Positions 33,729 through 43,392 of a stretch of DNA of 64,000 nt are shown here, in pieces. Numbering within the stretch: the first letter of the stretch is position 1; each line of letters starts with the position of its first letter. The notes under the pieces were generated by a model. It did not search any database, was not told where the DNA came from, and saw nothing but the letters and a program-made list of their open reading frames with translations. Source of the stretch: Pseudomonadota bacterium. GTDB taxonomy: Bacteria > Desulfobacterota > Desulfobacteria > Desulfobacterales > Desulfobacteraceae. The position numbers and the translations under genes were made by a program. Location: contig JAHJLN010000344.1 in assembly GCA_018821715.1 (NCBI GenBank), positions 24,165 through 88,164 on the forward strand. The letters are read 5' to 3'.

Positions 33729-34823
33729 TTATACTCCTTTGATATTTTTTCTCATTGTAAATCCGATAAACAGGCAGACGATAAGTCCGACGACCACCGC
33801 AGCAATGCCATGGGGGCCAACACCCTTGGGAGAACTTGCCAGTCCGAAATTATGAGCAATGCCAGCGCCCATGATCATTCCGAGAACAAAAACAGCGGCA
33901 TCCCCATCCCCTTCACCTGAAAGAAACAGTTGACGTCCGGGGCATCCTCCTGCCAGTGCAAAGGCAAGGCCGGCAAGCACCATCCCTGCAAAATTCCAGA
34001 CCTGCATGGTATGGGCAACCGGCTGTCCTTCAAACCCGGGGTGGAACTGGCCCAGAATAAAATTTGTAATAAATGCAAATAGTACAAGAGCAATCAATCC
34101 GGTTAACAAATGAATATGGCGAAACAAAATTAAATCCCGAAAAGCGCCCATGGTGCAGAACCGGCTTCTTTGGGCGATAAACCCGATGATAAGTCCAATC
34201 ACAAGGGATATAAACAAGGGTGCATGCATGGCACCTGGGCCTTTAAGGCTGTAAAACAAGATCCCGCTTTTATCTTCTCCTGTTACCTGGGGATAAATCA
34301 GCATCAAACATAAAAAACCCAGCATGATAAGCGGGAACAACAGGCCCACGCTTTTATAAGTTGCCTGGCTTCTGCCCAGGTTGTACCCGTTTTTTAAAAA
34401 AAGAACACCGATCCAGATTCCTCCTGCCAGTCCCAGCAGGCCGATGATGGCATTACCGTCTCCTCCTGCAAGACGAAGCAACGCCCGCCAGGGGCAGCCT
34501 AAAAAAACCAGGGCTCCGATCATGGCAAAAACACCCAGAACAAACCGGACAATGGGTGCAGATCCGCTACGGGGTTTAAATTCCTTAAAACTGAATGCAG
34601 CAATTAAAGCGCCTAGAACAAAACCAATAATCTCCGGACGCAGATATTGCACCACGCCTGCCCTGTGAAGTCCTATAGCACCTGCTATATCCCTTTCAAA
34701 GCATGCCACACAGATCCCCATGTTTCCCGGGTTCCCTATTTTCTGCAGGACCCCTGCTAAAATACCGATAACCGCGCCTACACAGATAATACCCCATCGG
34801 CCGGCAAAAAAGTTTTTAACCAT
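33729..34823 (-). CDS. yedE: YedE-family (YeeE/YedE) membrane transporter
   Basis: A 364-aa integral membrane protein with about nine or ten helices. It has the duplicated YeeE/YedE motifs GNPGNMGICVACFERDIAGA and LVFLGCPWRALLRLAGGDGN in the first half and QRSRFCTMGAFRDL and ALAGGCPGRQLFLSGEGDGD in the second, each with a key Cys. Such proteins import thiosulfate or, in selenium operons, are suspected selenium transporters. Company with yedF, DUF3343 and selD supports the selenium form. It is the first gene of the minus-strand operon. Confidence 0.9.
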   Translation of the reverse strand: MVKNFFAGRWGIICVGAVIGILAGVLQKIGNPGNMGICVACFERDIAGAIGLHRAGVVQYLRPEIIGFVLGALIAAFSFKEFKPRSGSAPIVRFVLGVFAMIGALVFLGCPWRALLRLAGGDGNAIIGLLGLAGGIWIGVLFLKNGYNLGRSQATYKSVGLLFPLIMLGFLCLMLIYPQVTGEDKSGILFYSLKGPGAMHAPLFISLVIGLIIGFIAQRSRFCTMGAFRDLILFRHIHLLTGLIALVLFAFITNFILGQFHPGFEGQPVAHTMQVWNFAGMVLAGLAFALAGGCPGRQLFLSGEGDGDAAVFVLGMIMGAGIAHNFGLASSPKGVGPHGIAAVVVGLIVCLFIGFTMRKNIKGV

Positions 34824-35162
34824 TTTATCTTATCCTCGAAAAAATATTAGTATATTTACCCCACCATTAGCCTGAATATTTTTTTCATATATATTTTTTA
34901 AAATCTAATCGATAATTAATATATGAAAGCCAAGTTCCATAGAATAACTCAATGCAGGCCATTGGGCATGTGAAGAAATATTTTGGAAAACTGGCTGACG
35001 GCAGCCTGGTTAAAGAGGGACCCCAAAATATAAAAGCGGCTTAATGCTTTTTTAAAATAGAAATAACCTTGACAAGGGATTCTGAATCCAGTATTACTTT
35101 TTGCAAAATGCAATAGAAATTGCAGTAAAAAATATAGCAGTAAAAAATTAATAATTGAATAT

Positions 35163-35217
35163 AAGCCAGGAAGGCCTGATAGAAAGAATTCTATTTTGGA
35201 CTCCTGGCTTTTTTTAT
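35163..35217 (+). terminator. Rho-independent terminator upstream of cobN
   Basis: AAGCCAGGA (35163-35171) pairs with TCCTGGCTT (35202-35210), loop of 30 nt with smaller pairing, followed by TTTTTATT. There is no gene before it on the plus strand except the 30-codon frame, so it could end a short leader RNA. Confidence 0.7.
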
Positions 35218-35273
35218 TGGGAGAAATGCAGGCTGTTTAAAAAGGGAATATACAGATTTTTAATATAAAAATA

Positions 35274-35401
35274 GGAAGACAGCACAGATCCGGTCAAAGA
35301 AACATGCTGTCTTCCGGGGAAGTCTCCTGATATCCAATTGATATTCAGGGGACCTGAACCCTTCTTATATCACCATGATAAAATTGCGTCAATCATCATG
35401 G
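35274..35401 (+). promoter_or_regulatory. Three consecutive hairpins in the cobN leader
   Basis: Hairpin 1: GGAAGACAGCA (35274-35284) / TGCTGTCTTCC (35305-35315), perfect 11 bp. Hairpin 2: 35322-35334 with 35340-35353, 13 bp with one bulged T and one G-U. Hairpin 3: CCATGAT (35373-35379) / ATCATGG (35395-35401). No canonical B12 box is present. It may be a structured leader of an unrecognised kind. Confidence 0.45.
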
Positions 35402-35477
35402 GTTTATCGGTATTCTCATGCCAGTCTACAGATCATTGCCTGAAAATCAGTGAAGTTTAAATAAAAAGAGGTCAGCC

Positions 35478-38400
35478 ATGACTGAGAATAAAAAAACAAA
35501 TGTTGTATCCATCATGTGGGGGTCATACCTGCCTGCATTTATAAAAGCGGCAAAAGAAAGCCTTTATGTGGATTTGACAATTTTTTCTCAAAAAGAAATC
35601 AACAATGATTCAGATGTGCTTGAAGCTTTTTTCAAGGCTGCAAAAACAGCTGATGCGGTTCTTTTTTACTGGACCCATGATGCTTTTTTTGAAGAAATCA
35701 GGGCAAGAATAGATGAGATCAATAAAGATGCTGTTATTGTAACCGTGTCTTTTGACCCGACCCACTGGGGGCTTTGCGCCACGGTTTCACCGGCAGACTG
35801 TGCAAGAGCCTATGGTTACATGGCAGAAGGAGGGCCTGAAAATTATAGACGGCTTCTGGAATTTACAGCCCATTTTCTGCAGCCTGAAATCAACACTCAG
35901 GACCCGGTTCCCATGCCCTGGCAGGGGATTTTATTGCCGCCTGATCGTCAGGTATATGATACCATTGAAGATTTTGCGGCAATTCATCCGTTTGACCAGG
36001 ATGCCACCGTGGGCATTCTTTTTTCCAGGCACAGTTTTACCAACGGGGATGCCTGCCTTGAAGAGGCATTGATCAAGGCGTTTCAAAAAAGAGGCCTTAA
36101 TGTGCTGCCGGTGTTCTGCAATGGAACACCAGATCCTGAGGCAGGGTCGCTCGGGCCTGTAAAAACGGCTGAGGCTTATTTTTTTGACAAGCAGGGAAAG
36201 CCCATTATTCAGGCCCTGATCAATCTGCATTATTTTTTTCTGGGCCGCGATAAGAATAAAGATATCAGTGAAACCGGTGTTGCAACCCAGAGCGTGGCAT
36301 TGTTTAAAAAACTCAATGTGCCGGTGTTCAAGCCTTTGGTTTCTTATTCCAGGTCTGTAGAAGAATGGGAGCAGGATCCTCAAGGGTTGACGGCAGAGGT
36401 GAGTTTCGGCATTGCCATGCCAGAATTTGAAGGCAATATCGAGCCGGTGATGGTGGCGGCCAGCCGCAAAATAACAGATGAAAAAACCGATACCGGTTTT
36501 GAAATCCGTGAAGTTATCCCGGAACGGGTTGAATACCTGGCAGACCGGGTGACGAATTACATCCGGCTTGGTCAAAAAAGCCCTGAAAACAGAAAGGTAG
36601 TTTTTATTTTTCACAAGAATGAATGCGCGGGCCTTGAGGCCAATATCGGGGGCGCTGCAGGCCTTGATTCCGGGCAGAGCGTTGTCGGAATCATGAAGGA
36701 GATGGCAGGGCAGGGCTATGATGTCAGGGATATCCCGGATTCTGGTGAAGAGTTAATGCAGCTCTTTCTTGAACGAAAAGCCATTGCAGAATTCCGCTGG
36801 ACCACTGTGGATGAGATCATCAGCAAAAACGGGCACCTGGCCCTGCTGGACAATGACATATACAGCCAATGGTTTGATGCGCTTCCTCAAAAAGCTCAGG
36901 ATGAAATGATTCAAGGATGGGGCCGTCCGCCGGGACAGGAAATGAACGGGGTGCCCCCGAGCATGGTATATGACGGAAAACTGGTGATCACAGGATTGAA
37001 TTTCGGAAACGTCAATGTGATCATGCAGCCCAAACGAGGGTGCGCGGGCAGCCGGTGCGACGGCCAGGTCTGCAAGATTCTCCATGATCCTGATATTCCG
37101 CCGCCCCACCAGTACATTGCCACTTACATGTACATGGAAAAAATATTCAAGGCTGATGTCATTATCCATGTGGGAACCCACGGGAACCTGGAATGGCTTC
37201 CGGGCAAGGGCGCAGGCCTGTCAGGCGCCTGCTGGCCGGAAATTGCCATCGGCAGGCTGCCGCACCTGTATATCTACAATTCCGACAACCCGGCTGAAGG
37301 GGTGGTTGCCAAACGGCGCAGCTATGCCGTCACTGTGAATCATCTCCAGGCCATGCTCACCATTTCAGACACCTATGAAGGGCTTAAGGATCTTGAAGAC
37401 CTGCTAAATCAATATTCCCAGGCAAAGACCACAGATCCTGCAAGGGCCCACCAGCTTGAACACCTGATCCATGAGGCCATTGATAAAAATAATTTGAGAA
37501 AAGAAGTGGATGCCTGTTTTCCCAAAAATTTTGAGGCTGTGGCAGAACGCTGCCACGCACTGATATCATCGGTAAAAAACAGCCAGACAGCCGTCGGCAT
37601 GCACACGTTCGGTGACATTCCCCAAAAAGATGATTTGGCCGAGTACATCAACACGATTTTACGGTTTGATACCAATAATGAATTCAATACCAGAAGACTT
37701 GTTTTTGATCTCTGGGGAGAAGATATTTTTGACGCGCTCAAAAATCCGGGCGGGTATGGAAAATCCAACACGCCATATTCAGATCTCCTGTTTGAGTCGG
37801 ACCGGACAGCAAAAGAAATTATTTTCAGGATTATTGAACATGAAGATCTTGAAACCATTTTAATCACCGAATCCGGGAGCCTGCCGGAAAAGGATCTTTT
37901 CAAACGGTTCCAGGGGTTTTCAGACCTGGTTCTGGACGCAGCAAGCCGTATCAATGATTCAAGAGAAATTGAATCCCTGCTCAATGCCATGGCCGGCGGC
38001 CATGTCCCGGCCGGTCCGTCCGGCTTTATTTCCAGAGGACGGGTGGATATCCTGCCCACAGGCCGCAACCTGTATAATGTGGATCCCACCCGCATTCCTA
38101 CAAAAGCGGCCTGCAGGGTGGGGGTCAAGCTTGCCGACGCTCTGATTGAACGGTACAAAAACGAAGAAGGCGGATTCCCTAAATCCGTGGGCATGGTCTG
38201 GTTTGCTTCAGATATCATGCGGTCTGACGGGGAACAGATCGGCCAGATTTTTCATCTTCTGGGCGTGCGGCCCAAATGGAAACCCAACGGCCAGATTAAC
38301 GGGTTTGATATCATACCCCTTGAAGAACTGGGCCGTCCCAGGATTGACGTCAATATCCGGGTATCCGGCATTACCCGTGACTGCTTTCCGGATACGGTCA

Positions 38401-39380
38401 AATATGTGGATGAGGCCATCTGTGCTGTTGCCATGCTCAATGAAGACCAGCAAAGTAATTTTGTCAGAAAACACGTTATGGAACAGGCTGTCCAAAAAGG
38501 GCTTGACCCTGAAAACAGGGAAGATTTCAGGCGGCTGTCCTTCAGGGTTTTCTGTGCCCAACCCGGCGTTTACAAAGCCGGGGTCAACCTGGCCGTGTAT
38601 GCATCAGCCTGGAAAACAGAGTCTGATCTGGCCGATGTCTATCTGTTCTGGAACGGATATGCCTATGGCTCAGGAGACAATGCCTTTGGGGTTCAGGCCC
38701 ATCCTGAACTTGTGGAAAACCTTAAACGGGTCCAGGTAACCTTTGACAAGCACATTTCCGATGAAACCGATTTTTTAAAATGCTGCGGGTTCTACAGCAA
38801 TTACGGGGGCATGACCGTTGCTGCCAAAGCATTGTCGGGCAAAGCGCCCAAAACCTATTATGGCGACACCCGGGACCCTGCCAATGTGTCGGTGACTGAT
38901 TTTGCCGACGAACTTCGGCGGGTGGTCCGGGCAAAACTGCTCAATCCCAAATACATAGAAGGCATGAAGCAGCACGGATATAAGGGGGCGGGCGATCTGA
39001 ACAAACGCATCGGCCGGGTTTACGGATTCGGCGCCACCACCGGCGAAGTGGACAACTGGATTTTTGATGAAATCGCTGAAAAATTTATGCTGGACCCTGA
39101 AATGAAGGAATGGTTTGAAAAGGTCAATCCCTGGGCCATGGAAGAGATCGGCAGACGGTTGCTTGAGGCTGAAAGCCGGGACATCTGGGAACCTGATCCT
39201 GAGTTGTTGGAGCGTTTAAAACAGGCCTATCTGGATACGGAAGCCTGCCTTGAAGACCGCATGGGCGATGTGACCGGGGATTTCCAGGGAGGTGCCGTGG
39301 ATATCATGACCAGTGAGGATGTTGAATCCTGGAGCGAGAAGATGAAAGATATCAAAAAGATCATTCAGGAAGCAGAATAA
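35478..39380 (+). CDS. cobN: Cobaltochelatase CobN-like large subunit, cytoplasmic type
   Basis: A 1300-aa protein of the CobN/ChlH family, the large tetrapyrrole-binding subunit of ATP-dependent metal chelatases. Family blocks include VIIHVGTHGNLEWLPGKGAG (with the conserved His) near residues 557-576, NSDNPAEGVVAKRRSYAVTV near 595, VGMHTFGDIPQKDDLAEYI near 712, PTGRNLYNVDPTRIPTKAA and RPRIDVNIRVSGITRDCFPD near 955. The N-terminus (MTENKKTNVVSIMWGSY) has no signal peptide, so it works in the cytoplasm. GAGGTCAGCC precedes ATG 35478. ChlD- and ChlI-like AAA+ partners lie 10-14 kb downstream in the same direction. It should insert cobalt into a corrin, but the metal and ring are inferred. Confidence 0.92.
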   Translation: MTENKKTNVVSIMWGSYLPAFIKAAKESLYVDLTIFSQKEINNDSDVLEAFFKAAKTADAVLFYWTHDAFFEEIRARIDEINKDAVIVTVSFDPTHWGLCATVSPADCARAYGYMAEGGPENYRRLLEFTAHFLQPEINTQDPVPMPWQGILLPPDRQVYDTIEDFAAIHPFDQDATVGILFSRHSFTNGDACLEEALIKAFQKRGLNVLPVFCNGTPDPEAGSLGPVKTAEAYFFDKQGKPIIQALINLHYFFLGRDKNKDISETGVATQSVALFKKLNVPVFKPLVSYSRSVEEWEQDPQGLTAEVSFGIAMPEFEGNIEPVMVAASRKITDEKTDTGFEIREVIPERVEYLADRVTNYIRLGQKSPENRKVVFIFHKNECAGLEANIGGAAGLDSGQSVVGIMKEMAGQGYDVRDIPDSGEELMQLFLERKAIAEFRWTTVDEIISKNGHLALLDNDIYSQWFDALPQKAQDEMIQGWGRPPGQEMNGVPPSMVYDGKLVITGLNFGNVNVIMQPKRGCAGSRCDGQVCKILHDPDIPPPHQYIATYMYMEKIFKADVIIHVGTHGNLEWLPGKGAGLSGACWPEIAIGRLPHLYIYNSDNPAEGVVAKRRSYAVTVNHLQAMLTISDTYEGLKDLEDLLNQYSQAKTTDPARAHQLEHLIHEAIDKNNLRKEVDACFPKNFEAVAERCHALISSVKNSQTAVGMHTFGDIPQKDDLAEYINTILRFDTNNEFNTRRLVFDLWGEDIFDALKNPGGYGKSNTPYSDLLFESDRTAKEIIFRIIEHEDLETILITESGSLPEKDLFKRFQGFSDLVLDAASRINDSREIESLLNAMAGGHVPAGPSGFISRGRVDILPTGRNLYNVDPTRIPTKAACRVGVKLADALIERYKNEEGGFPKSVGMVWFASDIMRSDGEQIGQIFHLLGVRPKWKPNGQINGFDIIPLEELGRPRIDVNIRVSGITRDCFPDTVKYVDEAICAVAMLNEDQQSNFVRKHVMEQAVQKGLDPENREDFRRLSFRVFCAQPGVYKAGVNLAVYASAWKTESDLADVYLFWNGYAYGSGDNAFGVQAHPELVENLKRVQVTFDKHISDETDFLKCCGFYSNYGGMTVAAKALSGKAPKTYYGDTRDPANVSVTDFADELRRVVRAKLLNPKYIEGMKQHGYKGAGDLNKRIGRVYGFGATTGEVDNWIFDEIAEKFMLDPEMKEWFEKVNPWAMEEIGRRLLEAESRDIWEPDPELLERLKQAYLDTEACLEDRMGDVTGDFQGGAVDIMTSEDVESWSEKMKDIKKIIQEAE

Positions 39381-39414
39381 ATTGACCATATTAAAAATTA
39401 TGAAGGAAAAAAAT

Positions 39415-41574
39415 ATGACGGCAAGGAAAAGAATAAAATGGATATTATTGATGAGCATATTCAGCCTGGTTTTATCACAGGCTGTCTGGGCCGCAGAAGA
39501 TGACGTAACTGTACTGGATACCGTAATTGTGACGGATTCAGGATCAAAAATAAAGCTGCTGGACACCAATGCCTCCATCAGCGTGTTAACAGAAAAGGAT
39601 ATTAAAAACAGCGGCCAGATCAAAGCATCCGAGCTGATTTCTTCGATTCCCGGTGTTATTAACCAGAAAGCCGGATCCAAAACCTATTTCAGCATCCGCG
39701 GCACACGAAGCAGCCTTTCGGGCGGGCCGACAATTTATGTTGACGGACGGCCCATCAATACCGGACAGAACGGATACAGCAAGATCGACACGATCCCTTT
39801 GGATAACATCGAAAAAATCGAGGTTATTAAATCTCCACCAGCATCAAAATACGGTCTGAACGCTGCCAGGGGCGTTATTTTGATTACAACAAAAACCGGG
39901 AAGTCTGCTGAAGATACAACACAAGGCTTTGTGTCTGCCGACTATGGATCATGGAACACGGTCAAGGCCACGGCCGGTATTTCCGGGAAAAAGGGCAAAT
40001 ATGATTACAGCATTTCCGCGTATGAAATGGAAACTGACGGATACCGCGGCAGTGACGATGAAACCAAAACCGCCGACGGTCAGGTCGGGTACAAATTTGA
40101 CGGTGGTCATCTGGATTTTCTGGCAGGGTATAATAATTCATTTACCAAATATGTCTCAGGTCTGCCTTACTGGCAGATTGTTCGTGACAGGACGGTTGCA
40201 ACCTGCAACACAGTCGACGGCGGTGGTTTTGAATATCGTCCGTCGGAGACAGATCAGGAAATGTTCAATGTCGGCTTAAAATTTGATTATGACAAAAATA
40301 ACCTGCTGTTCAACGGCAGTCTGACCTATACTCAGGATAATGAAATTTACACCGAGATGCAAGATTTCTACAATCCCGTTCTCGCCTCCAAACAGGATGA
40401 CTACCAGGATGACCGGGATGATCAGCAGTATGACATCAAGCTCAGCGGCGGCAAGGTCTTCGGGAGTGGTAACCTGTCCGACACCCTGACTTTGGGAGTG
40501 GATTACAAATACAACGATGTGGACCAGGTCAGAGCCTATCCGTTCAACAGCGGCGCCTTGACCCCGGCCATGGTCATTGACAAGGAAAAGGCTGATATTG
40601 AGGGCACCAGAAAATTTTTTGGGGCAAACCTCAATAATGATTTTTCCCTTGAGCGGTTCCGCTTGCAAACCGGCCTCAGGCTCAATAATGTCAAATACGA
40701 ACTGTCCAACAAGGTCCCGGCATCGGTCAAGGCCGACTATGACTGCGACCCGGACTGGAGTATTTCGCCCTCTTTGCGCATTGTAGACAACGGCAATCTC
40801 TTTATCACCTATAACCATTCCAATTATTATCTGCCCATTGGATATTACAAATATGACATGCAGTATGACCACGCTGAAGCACAAGCTAAAGACCTGAAAC
40901 CGGAAGTATACGATACCGTGGAAGCAGGGTTCAAACACCAGCTCCACAAGGCCTTGAATTATTCCATTATCTATTATTACACCCAGATCGATGACAAGAT
41001 TGTTTCTTTTTATGACGGCACCAGTTTTAAAGGATACCGCAACGCAGGCAACAGCATCCATCAGGGAATAGAAGCTGAAATCGACGGCCGGCCCATTTCA
41101 TGGATAGGGTACCGCTTAAACTTTACCACCATTGACGCGGAATGGGATTCCGGATGGGCCAAGACCTATACTACCCCCACTTCCGGCACCACCACCCTCA
41201 CCAACCTTTCCGGAAAAAAAGTCAATTCTGTACCTGAATATGAATATATGGCAGGTGTGGATTTTTATCCGTTTCAGAACAAGCCCTATGGTTCTTTGAT
41301 CCTGTCCCTGGATGTTCACGGGTTCGGCAGACAGTATGAAGACTATACCAACAACCTGGAAATGCCCTCAGCCCATTTTGTTGATATGAAACTTGCCTGG
41401 ACCCTGGGCATGTTTGAATGCTACCTGAACTGCACCAACCTGTTTGACAAGGAATGGGACAAAGTCTCTAACGCTACAGGTAAAGCCCACAACAGATTTA
41501 CTTCCCCTTCCACCTCGGGTTTTTATCCCCAGGACGGGCGTTATATCGGCATTGGCGCTTCTTATAAATTTTAA
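39415..41574 (+). CDS. TonB-dependent outer membrane receptor 1
   Basis: A receptor of about 719 aa. ATG 39415 (AAGGA 7 nt before) gives a normal signal peptide, MTARKRIKWILLMSIFSLVL ending near SQAVWAA. A TonB box (LDTVIVTDS) follows, then the plug (VLTEKDIKNSGQIKASELIS; IYVDGRPINTG; IEKIEVIKSPPASKYG) and a beta-barrel ending in GIGASYKF with the terminal Phe. It imports a large ligand such as a corrinoid, haem or metal chelate, powered by TonB. It starts 34 nt after cobN and directly precedes the binding-protein gene, so cobN, receptor and transporter are probably one operon. Confidence 0.93.
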   Translation: MTARKRIKWILLMSIFSLVLSQAVWAAEDDVTVLDTVIVTDSGSKIKLLDTNASISVLTEKDIKNSGQIKASELISSIPGVINQKAGSKTYFSIRGTRSSLSGGPTIYVDGRPINTGQNGYSKIDTIPLDNIEKIEVIKSPPASKYGLNAARGVILITTKTGKSAEDTTQGFVSADYGSWNTVKATAGISGKKGKYDYSISAYEMETDGYRGSDDETKTADGQVGYKFDGGHLDFLAGYNNSFTKYVSGLPYWQIVRDRTVATCNTVDGGGFEYRPSETDQEMFNVGLKFDYDKNNLLFNGSLTYTQDNEIYTEMQDFYNPVLASKQDDYQDDRDDQQYDIKLSGGKVFGSGNLSDTLTLGVDYKYNDVDQVRAYPFNSGALTPAMVIDKEKADIEGTRKFFGANLNNDFSLERFRLQTGLRLNNVKYELSNKVPASVKADYDCDPDWSISPSLRIVDNGNLFITYNHSNYYLPIGYYKYDMQYDHAEAQAKDLKPEVYDTVEAGFKHQLHKALNYSIIYYYTQIDDKIVSFYDGTSFKGYRNAGNSIHQGIEAEIDGRPISWIGYRLNFTTIDAEWDSGWAKTYTTPTSGTTTLTNLSGKKVNSVPEYEYMAGVDFYPFQNKPYGSLILSLDVHGFGRQYEDYTNNLEMPSAHFVDMKLAWTLGMFECYLNCTNLFDKEWDKVSNATGKAHNRFTSPSTSGFYPQDGRYIGIGASYKF

Positions 41575-41575
41575 G

Positions 41576-42553
41576 ATGAAGCATAGAAAAAAAATAAGGT
41601 TCAACGTTGTTATCTGTCTTGCCATGGGTTATATCATGGCAGGATTGGCCGCAGCCGGTTTTGCCGGGACAGGGCAGATTGCCGGACCGGATGATTTCGG
41701 CAGGCAGGTCGTATTGGAAAAACCGCCTGAACGGATTGTGCTTTTGTCAGGAAGTCCCATTGACACTATTTACGAGCTGGGTGCAGGAGATAAGCTTGTT
41801 GGGGTCGTGGACAGTATTGATGCATCTTATCCGGATATCTGCAGGCGATACCCGTCTGTCCTTGAAAAAGAACGGGTGGGACGGTTCAGTGATCCCAATA
41901 TTGAAAAAATTATTGCCCTTGATCCTGACCTGATTATTCCTTTTGCATCATCTGAAACACCAGGCAAATACACGGCTGTGTTTGAAAAAAGAGGTCTGCC
42001 CTATGCGGCTTTTGTTTCAGTTGAAAATACCGCTTTTGGAATTGAACAGGTCAAACGCATGGGTAAACTTTTAGGCAGGGAAAAGCAGGCCGCAGCACTT
42101 GCGCACAAAATCAGGACAGAGGTGGACACCTTAAGCCGGATGATTGCTTCAAAAATTAAAAACAAACCTCTGGTTTACTACTGGTGGGGAGCCCGCAACG
42201 GCACTTATGGGGGAAATACCGCCATCAATGAGCTCATTGGACTGGCTGGCGGGGTTAATATTGCCGGACAGTTCAATGCCCAGTATATGGAACTGTCCCC
42301 GGAATATGTCATTGCCAGTGATCCGGATGTGATTGTGGTCTCCTTCTGGAAAGAAAACCAGAAGGATGAACGGATCAAAGCCCTTAAGCAAAGGCCCGGG
42401 TTCAGTGATATAAAGGCTGTGAAGAACAACCGGATCTATACCATTGACGGCCATTCATTCCACACCGTGGTCAGATTCGCAGAAGTGATCCGAACACTTG
42501 CCGGATATATTCATCCGGAAATTTTTGATGGCGCAGAACAGGGTGATCATTAA
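41576..42553 (+). CDS. Periplasmic binding protein of FecB/BtuF type
   Basis: A 325-aa substrate-binding protein. Signal peptide MKHRKKIRFNVVICLAMGYI to about AAAGFAG. Family blocks: DDFGRQVVLEKPPERIVLLS near 38, LGAGDKLVGVVDSIDASYPD, IIALDPDLIIPFASSE near 120, YYWWGARNGTYGGNTAINEL and YVIASDPDVIVVS near 240. It would hand the ligand to the FecCD-type importer at 47299-49139. ATG 41576 comes two bases after the receptor stop, so they are coupled. BtuF, haem- and siderophore-type proteins share this fold, so the ligand cannot be read from it. Confidence 0.9.
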   Translation: MKHRKKIRFNVVICLAMGYIMAGLAAAGFAGTGQIAGPDDFGRQVVLEKPPERIVLLSGSPIDTIYELGAGDKLVGVVDSIDASYPDICRRYPSVLEKERVGRFSDPNIEKIIALDPDLIIPFASSETPGKYTAVFEKRGLPYAAFVSVENTAFGIEQVKRMGKLLGREKQAAALAHKIRTEVDTLSRMIASKIKNKPLVYYWWGARNGTYGGNTAINELIGLAGGVNIAGQFNAQYMELSPEYVIASDPDVIVVSFWKENQKDERIKALKQRPGFSDIKAVKNNRIYTIDGHSFHTVVRFAEVIRTLAGYIHPEIFDGAEQGDH

Positions 42554-42579
42554 CCATTAAATCATATGAATGGATTAAC

Positions 42580-43392
42580 ATGAACGATTCAAAGAAAAAG
42601 ACAACAATTGTATGGATTCTGGCAGGTCTCCTGTCATTTTGCGGAAATCTTTTTTTATTTTCCTCAACAGGCCAATGTCAGGCCAGCAGGACAGAAGATG
42701 TCAAACAGCCGGTTGAGCAGTCGGTTAAAATCCGGCAGGAAACCCAGAGAGAAACAGATCAGTGGGAACAGGAAAAAGCAAAACTGATCTATCTGTATGA
42801 TCAGCTCAAGGCCGAGCATGAAGCCCTGGCAACTGAAAACAAGACGCTTTCATCCGCAGAATCTGAAGCCGAAACCCTGAACCTCAAGCTTTTAAAGCAG
42901 AAACAAGAATCTGTGAGGATACAAAAAGAACTGCTGCCTTTTTTAAACAATCTGTATGCAAGGCTTGCAACCCTTGTTTCCAATGATACACCTTTTTTAA
43001 AGGAGGAACGGGCATTGCGCCTTCAAAACCTTGAAAAAATTCTGGCAAGTCCGGAAGTCACGGTTGCGGAAAAATACCGTAAAGTCATGGAAGCGCTTTT
43101 TATTGAGGCGGATTACGGCAATACCATTGAGATTTATCAGGAAAAAGTGCTCATCAACAATGAAGCGGTACTGGGCGACATTTTCCGGCTGGGACGGGTT
43201 TGTCTTTTCTTTCTGTCTCTGGATCAGACTTCCTGTGCGTATTACAACGTGACCCAAAAAAACTGGACACCCCTGGAAAAAGAGTCTCTTGCAGCCATCC
43301 GGTCCGGTGTTGAGATCGGCCAAAAGAGAAAACCTGCCCAGCTTTTAGCCCTGCCCCTGGGACGGCTGGCTGTACAAGGAGATGAACAATGA
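42580..43392 (+). CDS. DUF3450 protein of TtpC-type TonB system
   Basis: A 270-aa periplasmic protein. N-terminal signal or anchor segment (IVWILAGLLSFCGNLFLFSS, about 10-29), then a long coiled coil (about 45-125) and a compact C-terminal domain containing FLNNLYARLATLVSNDTPFL, EKYRKVMEALFIEADYGNTI and CLFFLSLDQTSCAYY. DUF3450 genes open the Vibrio-type TonB2 clusters, followed by TtpC, ExbB, ExbD, TonB and a TPR protein. That is exactly the order here. It overlaps the ttpC-like gene by 4 bp. Its precise role is unknown. Confidence 0.85.
   Translation: MNDSKKKTTIVWILAGLLSFCGNLFLFSSTGQCQASRTEDVKQPVEQSVKIRQETQRETDQWEQEKAKLIYLYDQLKAEHEALATENKTLSSAESEAETLNLKLLKQKQESVRIQKELLPFLNNLYARLATLVSNDTPFLKEERALRLQNLEKILASPEVTVAEKYRKVMEALFIEADYGNTIEIYQEKVLINNEAVLGDIFRLGRVCLFFLSLDQTSCAYYNVTQKNWTPLEKESLAAIRSGVEIGQKRKPAQLLALPLGRLAVQGDEQ

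Larger units (their letters stand above)
34824..35477. other. Divergent intergenic region yedE / cobN
   Basis: About 650 bp. It holds promoters for both operons, a 30-codon stray frame (34952-35044, beginning MQAIGHVKKYFGKL) that may be a gene remnant, a terminator at 35163-35217 and three hairpins upstream of cobN listed separately. Confidence 0.5.

Noticed and set aside
34952-35044. 30-codon frame MQAIGHVKKYFGKL...
   Set aside because: Too short; looks like the tail of a lost gene but cannot be assigned.
35420-35447. B12-box-like AGTC...CAGATC...TGCC upstream of the first cobN
   Set aside because: The match is broken and no other cobalamin riboswitch block is present, in contrast to 55812-56000.
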